A stretch of 50,995 nucleotides of DNA from Bacteroidaceae bacterium (GCA_017444485.1 JAFSWM010000055.1:1-50995); one strand, 5' to 3'. Positions 22,921-32,064 are shown, numbered from the stretch's first letter. Numbers and translations: made by a program. Notes: a model not told the origin generated them from the letters alone.

Positions 22921-24045
22921 ATGAAGACCTATCTTGTCACCGGTGCCGCCGGTTTTATCGGTTCTAACTTCGTGAAGTATATGCTGGGGCGCTACGACGA
23001 TGTGCGCCTCGTATGCCTTGACCTGCTTACCTATGCAGGCTATTTGGGCACCATTGACGAGAATATCGACGGAGAGCGCTGCATCTTCGTGCGTGGCGAT
23101 ATCGGCGACCGCAAACTGGTGGACAGCCTGATGAAGGACTATGACGTGGACGTAGTGGTAAACTTCGCCGCCGAGAGCCATGTGGACCGTAGCATCGAGA
23201 ACCCACAACTATTCCTTCAGACCAACATCCTCGGCACGCAAACGTTGCTTGAGGCCGCAAAGGCAGCCTGGCAGACGGGTAAAGGTGCTGACGGGTTCCC
23301 AACCTATCGTGACGGCGTACGCTACCACCAGGTAAGCACCGACGAGGTCTATGGATCGCTCGGCAAGGAGGGATACTTCACTGAAAACACGCCCCTCGAT
23401 CCACACAGCCCCTACAGCGCATCGAAGGCCAGTGCGGACCATTTCGTTGCAGCCTATCGTGACACGTACCACCTGCCAGTGAGCATCACCCGCTGCTCCA
23501 ACAACTACGGTCCCTACCATTTCCCCGAAAAACTGATCCCCCTGATCCTCGGGAATATCCTCAAGGCAAAGCCCCTACCCGTATATGGCAAGGGCGAGAA
23601 CATTCGCGACTGGCTCTATGTGGAGGACCACTGCAAGGCCATCGACATGGTGGTGCGCAACGGGAAACCAGGGAATATCTACAACGTGGGCGGACACAAC
23701 GAACGGCAGAACATCGTCATCGTGCGCACCATCCTTACCCTCGTGCGCGAAGAGATGGAGCAAAATCCCGAATTGCGCACCCTGCTGCCCGCCGATAAGC
23801 GTGAGGACCTCAGTTGGATCGGCGAGGGACTCATCACCTACGTCACCGACCGCCTCGGCCACGACCTGCGCTACGGCATCGACCCGCAGAAGATCAAAGA
23901 CGACCTCGGGTGGTATCCCGAGACCGACTTCGAGACTGGCATCCGCAAGACCGTGCATTGGTACCTCACCCACCGCGAATGGGTAGAAGCCGTCAGCGGC
24001 GACGACTACCAGCAGTACTACGAACGGATGTACGCGGGCAGATGA
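22921..24045 (+). CDS. rfbB: dTDP-glucose 4,6-dehydratase
   Basis: This 374-residue extended SDR enzyme has NAD-binding GAAGFIG at 8-14, catalytic STDEVYG with T140, D141 and E142, and Y165/K169 in YSASK. These are the RfbB-specific residues that convert dTDP-glucose to dTDP-4-keto-6-deoxyglucose for rhamnose and other deoxysugars. The ATG at 22921 begins MKTYLVTGAAGF. A longer frame from 22816 is rejected because the -7 box lies inside it. The other rhamnose genes (rfbA, C, D) are not in the window. The stop overlaps the tsaE start (ATGA). Confidence 0.93.
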   Translation: MKTYLVTGAAGFIGSNFVKYMLGRYDDVRLVCLDLLTYAGYLGTIDENIDGERCIFVRGDIGDRKLVDSLMKDYDVDVVVNFAAESHVDRSIENPQLFLQTNILGTQTLLEAAKAAWQTGKGADGFPTYRDGVRYHQVSTDEVYGSLGKEGYFTENTPLDPHSPYSASKASADHFVAAYRDTYHLPVSITRCSNNYGPYHFPEKLIPLILGNILKAKPLPVYGKGENIRDWLYVEDHCKAIDMVVRNGKPGNIYNVGGHNERQNIVIVRTILTLVREEMEQNPELRTLLPADKREDLSWIGEGLITYVTDRLGHDLRYGIDPQKIKDDLGWYPETDFETGIRKTVHWYLTHREWVEAVSGDDYQQYYERMYAGR

Positions 24046-24476
24046 CGCTACGCATTCCCACTCCCGCCGACCTGCCCGCTGCTGCCACCGAGTTCGTGAG
24101 GCAGACGAGCGGACACACGGTCTTCGCGTTCAAGGCCACGATGGGCGCAGGAAAGACCACATTCATCGCTGCCGTATGCAAGGCCCTCGACGTGGCCGAC
24201 ACCGTCACTTCACCCACCTTCGCCGTGATCAACGAATATCGCCGCGAGCCAACGGGGACACCGGTCTATCACTTTGATTTCTATCGCGTGAAGAACGCTG
24301 AAGAGGCGCGCGACATGGGTGCAGAGGACTACTTCTACAGCGGCATGCCCTGCTTCGTGGAATGGCCAGACATTGCAGCAGACCTCCTGCCCGACGATAC
24401 AATATATATATATATAGACGTGGAGCCTGATGGCACGCGCAACCTTACCATGAGGTTTCCCGACGACAGAACTTAA
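24042..24476 (+). CDS. tsaE: tRNA threonylcarbamoyladenosine biosynthesis ATPase TsaE
   Basis: This 144-residue P-loop protein has Walker A MGAGKTTF at 34-41, followed by the TsaE blocks TSPTFAVINEY and HFDFYRV and a late VEWPD. It drives turnover of the TsaB-TsaD complex that makes t6A on tRNAs reading ANN codons. The start ATG overlaps the rfbB stop by 4 bases, so the two are translationally coupled. Bases 24402-24416 are a run of seven and a half AT dinucleotides encoding IYIYID, an unusual simple repeat in a normally essential gene. Confidence 0.92.
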   Translation: MTLRIPTPADLPAAATEFVRQTSGHTVFAFKATMGAGKTTFIAAVCKALDVADTVTSPTFAVINEYRREPTGTPVYHFDFYRVKNAEEARDMGAEDYFYSGMPCFVEWPDIAADLLPDDTIYIYIDVEPDGTRNLTMRFPDDRT

Positions 24477-24488
24477 ACACGACCTGCT

Positions 24489-26816
24489 ATGGCACGCAAA
24501 GCCCTTTCCCTCATCGTAGCAGTGCTCATCACCGCAACGATGGTAGCCCAGAGCGTCAGCAACCCCGACGTGCGTTCCTTACCCCAAGAAGTGAAAGACA
24601 CGGTGACCGCACTGCGTCTCACCGGAACCCTCACCGAGGACGAAAACTCCGACTTCCGGCAGTTGCGGGAAGTATGCGGACGGCTCGCCACGCTCGACAT
24701 GAGCGCGGCGCAAGTGGAAAGCATTCCCGACAACGCCTTCTTCGGAGCGGCGCAATTTAAGCATGTGACGCTCCCTGCCAAGGTGAAAAGCGTGGGGCGC
24801 TACGCCTTCTATCGCTGCACATCGCTCACCGGCACCCTCATCCTCCCCGAAGGATTGCAAACGCTGGGCGAAGGAGCCTTCCAAGGTTGCAGCAAGGTGA
24901 AACAACTCGTCCTCCCAAGCACGCTGGAACGAATTAGCCCCTGGGCCTTCTCGCGTATGTTGGAACTGCGCGACACACTCACCATTCCCGAGGGCGTGAA
25001 AGTTATAGACCGAGGCGCTTTCTACCTGTCGTTCCGTATCCCCGCCATTGACCTGCCGGCCACGCTCGACACCATTGGCCCCGAGGCCTTCGGGCATTCC
25101 GTGCACCTCAGTTATATCCGCGTGCGCGCCACGACGCCCCCCGTGCTCAGTCCCAGCGCGTTCCGTGATGATGTGTTCGCGACGGCAAGGCTCGTAGTGC
25201 CCGCAGGATGCGAAGCGGCCTACAAGAAGGCACCCGTATGGAGTCGCTTTTTCGATCACAGCGCCCCCGTAGCCTGCACCGCTGACACCACGCTCGCGCT
25301 CATCCCCTGGCCAACGAGAGTAGAACGTCCGCAGGGTGAGCCCCTCGTATGGTCACGCTTGCCACTGCTCGCAGGCGCGGGGATGTACGCCAACGAATAC
25401 GAGAGGCTGAACGAGGTGCTCGAGGAGTACACCGACTACCAGAAGCCGAAAGGTGCGCAGGCCTACATGCCATGTATGGAGATCGATCCGTCGCTACCTG
25501 CCGAGGGCTACGTGCTTGACATTGACGCAAACGGACTCCGCATCAAAGGCGGCAGCACCACGGGTATCTTTTATGGCATCATGACGTTGCGTCAGGTACT
25601 TATCAGCGGTGCGCCCGAAGGAGGTCGATGCCGCGCCACATCGCCCCTACACATCGAAGACGCTCCGCGACTGGCTGTGCGCCAACTGATGATAGACCCC
25701 GCACGAACCTTCATCAAGGCCAACGAGATCGAAGACTTCATCCGCGAGATGGCCTACTTGAAGTACAACATGCTGCAACTGCACCTGTGCGACGACCAGG
25801 CCTGGCGCGTGGAGATAAAGGCATATCCGGAACTCACTGCTGAAAGTTCGGTGCGCCCTGCACTCGACGACATGCACCGCGAGAGCGCTGGATTCTACAC
25901 CCAGTCAGAACTACGCCACCTCGTGGACGTAGCGGCCAAGTGGCACGTCATGCTGGTGCCCGAGGTAGAAATGCCCGGCCACCAGACCGCAGCCTTCCAC
26001 GCTCTGCCCTACCTCACCTGTGACACGACTAAGCGGTTACCCATTCGTGTGCGTAGCGGGGTGGCCAACGAACTGCTCTGTGCTGGTCGGGAAAGTACCT
26101 ACACCTTCCTCGGCACCGTGATTGGCGAACTCTGCAAGATTTTCCCAGCCCCGTATTTCCACATCGGGGGCGACGAAGCCGGACACCCCGCACTGGGCTA
26201 TTGGACTTCATGCCCCGACTGCAAGACTCAGGCCGCACGTCTCGGTTTTGAACTTGACGGCAAGAACAACTGGCGGCTGCAAGAATATATGTTCGACCGC
26301 ATCATCGACACCCTGCAAAACAAATACGGCAAGACGCCCCTTTTCTGGTACGAGACCGACTTCCACAACATACAAAGCGGCTGCGTGACCTACGCATGGC
26401 GACATGGCAAGACTGGTCTCGCTATTGATGCAGCGTTGCGCAACAAAGCCCGCATATTGCTCTGCCCTGGTGAGTACTGCTACTTTGACTATCCCATGGA
26501 AAAGGGCGATCTGCCCGACAAGAATTGGGGCATGCATGCCACGCCCTTACAAAAAGTATATTCCTTCGACCCCACATGGGGTAAGGGTGAAGAGTTTGAG
26601 CGAACGAGCCTCTTCGGTGTGGCCGGCACACTGTGGGGAGAATGCATGCCCGTCACCGAACGCCTGCGCTACATGGCTTTCCCGCGTATCTTCGCGCTGA
26701 TCGAAGCAGCGTGGTCGCAACAAGAGGCGCGTGACTATCAACACTTCCTGCGCCGTCTCACCCCCAACGTGAACGACCTCAGCCGCCGCGCCGTTCCCTG
26801 GTCCAACAAATACTGA
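24489..26816 (+). CDS. Secreted BspA-type LRR + GH20 beta-N-acetylhexosaminidase
   Basis: This 775-residue protein has a signal peptide (about 1-20, ending MVAQ) and BspA-type leucine-rich repeats at about 60-250 with repeated cores such as LTGTLILPEGLQTLGEGAFQ. A GH20 domain with its own N-terminal subdomain follows (about 275-400) and then the catalytic barrel. The catalytic Asp-Glu pair is D562-E563 in HIGGDEAGHP, and the active-site blocks MIDPARTF and PEVEMPGH are present. It should release terminal beta-linked GlcNAc or GalNAc from glycans in the periplasm or at the surface. The LRR part may bind the substrate or a host protein. It follows tsaE by 12 bp and precedes GH89. Confidence 0.9.
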   Translation: MARKALSLIVAVLITATMVAQSVSNPDVRSLPQEVKDTVTALRLTGTLTEDENSDFRQLREVCGRLATLDMSAAQVESIPDNAFFGAAQFKHVTLPAKVKSVGRYAFYRCTSLTGTLILPEGLQTLGEGAFQGCSKVKQLVLPSTLERISPWAFSRMLELRDTLTIPEGVKVIDRGAFYLSFRIPAIDLPATLDTIGPEAFGHSVHLSYIRVRATTPPVLSPSAFRDDVFATARLVVPAGCEAAYKKAPVWSRFFDHSAPVACTADTTLALIPWPTRVERPQGEPLVWSRLPLLAGAGMYANEYERLNEVLEEYTDYQKPKGAQAYMPCMEIDPSLPAEGYVLDIDANGLRIKGGSTTGIFYGIMTLRQVLISGAPEGGRCRATSPLHIEDAPRLAVRQLMIDPARTFIKANEIEDFIREMAYLKYNMLQLHLCDDQAWRVEIKAYPELTAESSVRPALDDMHRESAGFYTQSELRHLVDVAAKWHVMLVPEVEMPGHQTAAFHALPYLTCDTTKRLPIRVRSGVANELLCAGRESTYTFLGTVIGELCKIFPAPYFHIGGDEAGHPALGYWTSCPDCKTQAARLGFELDGKNNWRLQEYMFDRIIDTLQNKYGKTPLFWYETDFHNIQSGCVTYAWRHGKTGLAIDAALRNKARILLCPGEYCYFDYPMEKGDLPDKNWGMHATPLQKVYSFDPTWGKGEEFERTSLFGVAGTLWGECMPVTERLRYMAFPRIFALIEAAWSQQEARDYQHFLRRLTPNVNDLSRRAVPWSNKY

Positions 26817-26900
26817 CCGTATTCACTCCGCTGTCCCCGCTGCCATTACGTTAAGAACGAAGCACGGGGATACCCATACCATATTATATATAATAGCACC

Positions 26901-29756
26901 ATGAAGAAGATCTTTTCCTTATTGTTCGGCCTGACGCTGTGTGTCGCCGCCCACGCTGACCCTATAGCAAGCCTACTGCAGCGCATCCTGCCAGAAAACG
27001 GCGACGCATCAAAGTTCGCCTGGACGATCTCCGCCACAGGAGGTGTAGATCAGTTCACGCTGAGTTGCGACGGTTCAACAATCAACGTCAGCGGCAACAA
27101 CTATGTAAGCATTGCTGCGGGGATCAATTGGTATCTGCAACACCATGCAGGCATTGACATCTCGTGGAACAACCCCTCAGATCGTCTGCCTGCCACGTTG
27201 CCCACTTGTTCTGAAGAGACACACACCTGCAGCGCGGACTTCCGCTACTATCTCAACTTCTGCACCCATTCCTACACCATGGCCTTCTGGGGCTGGGAAC
27301 GTTGGCAACAGGAGATAGACTGGATGGCACTACACGGCATCAACCTGCCGCTCATCATCACGGGTATGGAATGCGTGTGGCGCGACGTGCTCATCAATGG
27401 TTACGGATACTCTTCGCTCGATGGTGTGAACGCGTTTGTCACAGGTAGCGCCTACTACGGCTGGTTCTTTATGAACAACATGACGGCCTGGGGTGGGCCA
27501 CAGCCCGAGAGTTGGTTTACACAACGTGAGGAACTGGCCAAGCGTATCTTCGCCCGTCTGAACGAATATGGCATGACTCCTGTGGTGCCAGGCTATGTGG
27601 GGATGGTGCCTAAGGACTTTCTGACGCTCGCCGCTCCTGAGAAGGTGGCTGCATGGAGCACTACCGACATCGTGGGCGGCGGATCGTGGAACGCTTTTGA
27701 GCGCCCCTACTTCGTGAGAAACAATGACCGCCTCAAGGAGTTCGGCGCACAGTATTATGCCGCCATGAAGCGCGTGTTCGGCGATGTACTCGCCACGCAT
27801 TATTATGCCATTGATCCCTTTCACGAGGGCGGTGTGCCAAGTGGCGTGAGCACTCCCGCACAAAGCGTACAGGCCATGTACGACGCACTGCTGGCCTACG
27901 ACAGCGAAGCCGTATGGGTGGCACAGCACTGGCAAGAAAACCCTGGCACATACCTCACGCGCACCGTGCCTGCGGGCAAACTCCTTATCCTTGACCTCCA
28001 TGGTGACAGTAGCGCAGACACGGAATGTGGCGGCAACAATTCCGACGCAACTGGCGTCAAGCACGACTGGATTTGGGGACATACGAGCAACTTTGGCGGC
28101 AACGTAGGACTCTTCGGACGTATGGAGCGCATCATCAGTTGTTACTACGGCGCAAAAGCCAAGGCTGCATCAAGCAATTTCAAAGGTATCGGCACCCTGC
28201 CCGAGGGCATTGAGAACAACAGCATGCTCTACGACCTGATCTATATGTTGCCATGGGCCAACGAGACCTACACCTCCGACCGCTGGCTCGGCGACTATGT
28301 GACAATGCGCTATGGCCTCACACCAGAGAAAGACGGCGAGGCATTTGCCACAATGCTCAGCGCCTGGAAACGTCTCGCTACGGGCGTATACAACTGCCCC
28401 ACCAACAAACAGCAAGGCACCACCGAGAGCGTCTTCCTGATGCGCCCCGCCACTAAACCAGGCACAGTGAGCAGTTGGGCACAGTCCTCTTGGTATTGGG
28501 ACATCGAAGACCTGCGCACCGCGCTCTATGAGATGCTCTCGCTGAGCGATCGTCTCAACACATCAAACAACTACCGCTACGACCTCGTGGACGTGATGCG
28601 CCAGGTACTCGCTGACTACGGCAAGCAGACGCTCGACAGCATATCTTCGGCCTCCACCACAGCCTTGCGGCGCCCCATTGCCAATCGTTTCCTGCAACTC
28701 ATCCTTGACCAAGACACGCTACTCGGCACACGCACAGAGTTCAGACTGGGACGCTGGACGGAAATGGCACGTGCGCTCGGACAGACCGACGAGGAGAAGG
28801 CACTCTATGAACAGAACGCTCGCATGCTTCTCACCACCTGGGGCGACCGAGCACAATGCGAAGACGGCAGACTGCACGACTATGCCAATCGTGAATGGCA
28901 AGGGCTTTTGTCTTCATATTATTACCCACGCTGGAGTGCGTTCGTGGCACGGAGTTTCACCAACCAACAATGGTTTGCAAACTTCGAATGGCCATTTGCC
29001 AAAGGCACACGCAGCACCGGTAGCAGTTACCTTCCGCAGGGTGCACCATATATATATGGAGCATTCACTGCCGAGGCCGTGGGAGACGAAATCGAAACTG
29101 TGCGTAGGTTGTACAACAAATATTTCGCCGAATGGCAGCCCGCTGTTTATACCCTCGCCCAACCCGACTACACCTGCACCTATCGGCTCACCAACGCGGA
29201 GAAATGGTATGGCGATGCCGACACAGAAGGTCTCTGCCTCACCATGCCCAACTCTGACTACAACGGCTACCGCCTGAAGCGTACAACGCTCAAGGCCGAC
29301 GACACCTCCTACCTCTGGATGTTTGAGCCCTCCCCCACCACAGATAAGGCCGTTCGGCTGAAGAGCGTGTATATTGCCGAACTGGCAGACAGTCGTTACG
29401 GCCCTTACCTCTGCAGCACACCCTCCACAACGGGCTATCCTGCCTTCACGTTCAATGCCACGGGCAGCGACTATTATCTGTATCAATGCGGGGAAGACTT
29501 CTACCTCGTTGATGTAACAGGCGATATTTTCATGTCGCCCGACGTGGCCTGGGCGGAAGCCTGCGTGCTTGTAGGCAGTAGCCGCAAAGCCACATCACTG
29601 CTTCACCTGCAGCCAGTCACGCCCACCAGCATCGCACTGAAAGAAGCCGCGGCAAAGCAAGCCATGACAGCCTACGACCTGCAAGGGCGCACAGTGCCGT
29701 CACCACTGGCCAGAGGCATCTATATTATTGACAGTCGGAAAGTCTTTATGCGCTGA
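26901..29756 (+). CDS. Secreted alpha-N-acetylglucosaminidase (GH89, NAGLU family)
   Basis: This 951-residue protein has a signal peptide (about 1-19, AAHA) and an N-terminal alpha/beta domain. The GH89 core is recognisable by NFCTHSYTMAFWGWERWQQE and LPLIITGMECVW, by the conserved Glu E309 in PFHEGG, and by helices rich in Trp and Tyr. It removes terminal alpha-linked GlcNAc, as in heparan sulfate fragments or gastric mucin O-glycans. After about residue 750 the chain has a lectin-like beta-rich module. The last 30 residues (DLQGRTV...GIYIIDSRKVFMR) match the T9SS-type C-terminal tail seen in two other proteins of this window. It lies 84 bp after the GH20 gene and is probably co-transcribed with it. 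Confidence 0.9.
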   Translation: MKKIFSLLFGLTLCVAAHADPIASLLQRILPENGDASKFAWTISATGGVDQFTLSCDGSTINVSGNNYVSIAAGINWYLQHHAGIDISWNNPSDRLPATLPTCSEETHTCSADFRYYLNFCTHSYTMAFWGWERWQQEIDWMALHGINLPLIITGMECVWRDVLINGYGYSSLDGVNAFVTGSAYYGWFFMNNMTAWGGPQPESWFTQREELAKRIFARLNEYGMTPVVPGYVGMVPKDFLTLAAPEKVAAWSTTDIVGGGSWNAFERPYFVRNNDRLKEFGAQYYAAMKRVFGDVLATHYYAIDPFHEGGVPSGVSTPAQSVQAMYDALLAYDSEAVWVAQHWQENPGTYLTRTVPAGKLLILDLHGDSSADTECGGNNSDATGVKHDWIWGHTSNFGGNVGLFGRMERIISCYYGAKAKAASSNFKGIGTLPEGIENNSMLYDLIYMLPWANETYTSDRWLGDYVTMRYGLTPEKDGEAFATMLSAWKRLATGVYNCPTNKQQGTTESVFLMRPATKPGTVSSWAQSSWYWDIEDLRTALYEMLSLSDRLNTSNNYRYDLVDVMRQVLADYGKQTLDSISSASTTALRRPIANRFLQLILDQDTLLGTRTEFRLGRWTEMARALGQTDEEKALYEQNARMLLTTWGDRAQCEDGRLHDYANREWQGLLSSYYYPRWSAFVARSFTNQQWFANFEWPFAKGTRSTGSSYLPQGAPYIYGAFTAEAVGDEIETVRRLYNKYFAEWQPAVYTLAQPDYTCTYRLTNAEKWYGDADTEGLCLTMPNSDYNGYRLKRTTLKADDTSYLWMFEPSPTTDKAVRLKSVYIAELADSRYGPYLCSTPSTTGYPAFTFNATGSDYYLYQCGEDFYLVDVTGDIFMSPDVAWAEACVLVGSSRKATSLLHLQPVTPTSIALKEAAAKQAMTAYDLQGRTVPSPLARGIYIIDSRKVFMR

Positions 29757-29896
29757 ATGCCCGGAGAACCAATCCCCAGCATAGGGTATAACGGCCTTGT
29801 AATAAGTCTTTTGCAAAGTTCGGCTTTCATTTGAGGACACACCACGGGCTACAAAATGGGAAAAACACACTTTTTTTGAAAAAAAACTTGGAAACT

Positions 29897-29928
29897 CTTG
29901 CACGGAGTGAATTCCCGCTCTACTTTTG
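29897..29928 (+). promoter_or_regulatory. Promoter of the small Ala/Asp/Ser-rich lipoprotein
   Basis: CTTG (29897-29900), a 20-bp spacer and TACTTTTG (29921-29928). Upstream lies a strongly A/T-rich stretch (about 29868-29890) that may enhance initiation. Confidence 0.7.
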
Positions 29929-29975
29929 CAGCGTTTTAAGGCAATTGATTGTTTTACTTAAACCCAAAAAACAAA

Positions 29976-30197
29976 ATGAAAAAGTTAGTTTTCATGTTCG
30001 TAGCTTTCGCAGCTATTAGCTTCGCTTCTTGCGGCGGCAACACCACCGCTACCACCGAGGGTGCCGACACCACCGCCGCCGACAGCGCCGTTGAGGCTGT
30101 TGACAGCGCCGCTACCGACAGCGCCGCTACTGACAGCGCCGCTGCTCCCGTTGAGGCTGCCGCTGCTGATAGCGCCGTTGCTGACAGCGCAAAATAA
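29976..30197 (+). CDS. Small low-complexity lipoprotein
   Basis: This 73-residue protein has a lipoprotein signal MKKLVFMFVAFAAISFAS ending at the lipobox cysteine C19. The mature part is built almost only of Ala, Thr, Asp, Ser and Glu, with repeats of the type A-TDSA and A-DSAV, so it is acidic and probably disordered. I know of no function; a surface or periplasmic space filler or a highly expressed envelope protein is possible. It has its own strong promoter and terminator (30221-30254). The ATG at 29976 is chosen because it starts the signal peptide; the frame is open further upstream without meaning. Confidence 0.8.
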   Translation: MKKLVFMFVAFAAISFASCGGNTTATTEGADTTAADSAVEAVDSAATDSAATDSAAAPVEAAAADSAVADSAK

Positions 30198-30220
30198 GCT
30201 GTAAGTTACAAGAGAGACTG

Positions 30221-30254
30221 AACCTGTAGGGACCAAGTCCCCACAGGTTTTTTT
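30221..30254 (+). terminator. Rho-independent terminator
   Basis: AACCTGT-GGGAC (30221-30233) pairs with 30237-30249 with one mismatch and a 3-nt loop, followed by a run of seven T. It ends the small lipoprotein transcript 23 bp after its stop. Confidence 0.92.
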
Positions 30255-30293
30255 CTTCACACACACAGAACTACGTTCCACATCTCCATAGCC

Positions 30294-30530
30294 ATGAAAA
30301 AAGCATTCTACATCGTACTGGCTACCGCTGCCCTCTCGCTTGCGGCCTGCAACGGTAAGACTGATGCAAACCAAGGTGGTACCGACAGTCTCAATGCCGA
30401 CTCTATCATCCCCACCGACAGCGTGCGCATAGACAGTCTCACGGGAGACACCATCTATGAGGAAGACGCGCCCCAAGGGGTGGCCACCTCAAAGGAAGAC
30501 AGCGAAATCGCGCCCCCGCCCGGACGCTGA
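30294..30530 (+). CDS. Small lipoprotein, unknown function
   Basis: This 78-residue protein has lipoprotein signal MKKAFYIVLATAALSLAA and lipobox cysteine C19. The mature part is acidic and rich in Asp, Ser and Thr (TDSLNADS, TDSVRIDSLTGD) and ends EIAPPPGR. It resembles the preceding lipoprotein gene in layout, suggesting a diverged tandem pair, although sequence identity in the mature part is low. A terminator follows at 30582-30629. Confidence 0.78.
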   Translation: MKKAFYIVLATAALSLAACNGKTDANQGGTDSLNADSIIPTDSVRIDSLTGDTIYEEDAPQGVATSKEDSEIAPPPGR

Positions 30531-30581
30531 ACTCTTTGTTCTACCAATTATTTTCAGCGCACAAGCACAAAACGTTTGAAA

Positions 30582-30629
30582 CACCAGTCCGGGCGGGAGA
30601 AACACATCTCGCTCGGACGGTGTTCTTTT
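30582..30629 (+). terminator. Rho-independent terminator
   Basis: CACC-GTCCG-GGCG-GGAGA on the left pairs with TCTCGCTCGGACGGTG on the right with small bulges (30582-30622), followed by TTCTTTT. Confidence 0.8.
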
Positions 30630-30687
30630 CACAACGCACACTGCCCTAAACGCACAATCCCTCACCTCCTAAAACCACACACGAACC

Positions 30688-32064
30688 ATGTCACAATCAC
30701 GCGGAAACTTCAGCGGGCGGATCGGTCTGATATTGGCCTCTGCCGGCTCGGCGGTAGGCTTAGGTAACCTTTGGCGCTTCCCTACCGAGTGCGGACAAAA
30801 TGGTGGTAGCGCATTTCTCATCATCTATCTTACCTGCGTAGTGGTGTTCGGGCTGCCTGTCATGGTGAGTGAGTTTATGATAGGGCGTGCAGCAAGGGTA
30901 AACGTAGGCAGGGCCTACGACGTGCTGTCTCCCGGCACTCCATGGAAATGGACAGGCAGGATGCAAGTGCTCACGCCGCTCATCATATTATGTTTCTATA
31001 ATGTAGTGGCTGGCTGGACACTGTGGTACACCGGAGCCGCAGCAATTGACTTCTTCCCCACCCTCGCGGCCAGCGGGGACGGAAAGGTGTTCACTGACTT
31101 TTTTGCTGGTTTTGTAGGCTCCTGGTGGAAACAGATCGTCTGCCTTATCACCTTTGCCCTGCTCACGCACCTCGTCATCGTGCAAGGTGTATCGAAAGGC
31201 ATAGAAAGAGCCAGCAAACTCCTCATGCCCGGGCTTTTCGTGCTATTGCTCGTACTGGTGGGCTGTGCCATGTTTATGCCAGGGACGGCCGACGGCCTTG
31301 CTTTCCTGTTCAAGCCCGACTTCTCCAAAATTGACAGCGGTGTTGTGCTCTCGGCAATGGGGCAGGCATTCTTCTCGCTCAGCCTCGGCATGGGCATCCT
31401 GACGACCTACGCTTCCTATTTCCGCGACGATGCCGATCTGGGCAAAAGCGCGCTCTCCGTATGTATCATTGACACCTTCGTGGCCCTGCTTTGCGGCATG
31501 TTTATCTTCCCCACCGTGTTCACCACTGGCATTGAACCTACGGCAGGGCCAAGTTTGCTCTTCGAGACTTTGCCCAGCGTGTTCCAACAGGCATTTGGAG
31601 GAAGCCATGTGCTGGCTTATGTGATGTCGCTCTGCTTCTTTGTGCTGCTTGTATTAGCCACACTCACCAGCGCCATCAGTGTACACGAGGCCATCACTTC
31701 GTATGTGGCAGAGCAGTTCAAACTGACACGCAAGGTGGCTGCACGCATCGTCACAGTGATCACGACGTCATTCGGCGTGTTTTGCGCCCTGTCGCTCGGG
31801 GCGGGCTCCGACTGGCTCTGTTGGGGAGACAAACCACTCTTTGACTGGTTTGACTACGTCACAGCCAAGTGGATGCTCCCTATTGCGGGTTTCTTCATCT
31901 CCATCTATGCCGGCTGGTGGCTCAGCAAGCGGATTTGGTGGACACAGATGACCAACTCCGGCACCCGTCGCTTCCCCCTCTTCGGCCTGTTCTTCTTCAT
32001 GGTGCGGTGGGTATGCCCCATCGGTATCCTGCTAATTTTCCTCAATGAATTGGGTGTCTTTTAA
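30688..32064 (+). CDS. Sodium-dependent transporter of the NSS (SNF) family
   Basis: This 458-residue membrane protein has the family signature GSAVGLGNLWRFP in the first transmembrane segment and about 11-12 hydrophobic segments in all. It also shows the unwound TM6-like SLGMGILTTYASYF region. It is a LeuT-fold Na+ symporter for amino acids or related amines; the substrate is not readable. It is a single-gene unit between a terminator and a 233-bp gap. Confidence 0.9.
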   Translation: MSQSRGNFSGRIGLILASAGSAVGLGNLWRFPTECGQNGGSAFLIIYLTCVVVFGLPVMVSEFMIGRAARVNVGRAYDVLSPGTPWKWTGRMQVLTPLIILCFYNVVAGWTLWYTGAAAIDFFPTLAASGDGKVFTDFFAGFVGSWWKQIVCLITFALLTHLVIVQGVSKGIERASKLLMPGLFVLLLVLVGCAMFMPGTADGLAFLFKPDFSKIDSGVVLSAMGQAFFSLSLGMGILTTYASYFRDDADLGKSALSVCIIDTFVALLCGMFIFPTVFTTGIEPTAGPSLLFETLPSVFQQAFGGSHVLAYVMSLCFFVLLVLATLTSAISVHEAITSYVAEQFKLTRKVAARIVTVITTSFGVFCALSLGAGSDWLCWGDKPLFDWFDYVTAKWMLPIAGFFISIYAGWWLSKRIWWTQMTNSGTRRFPLFGLFFFMVRWVCPIGILLIFLNELGVF

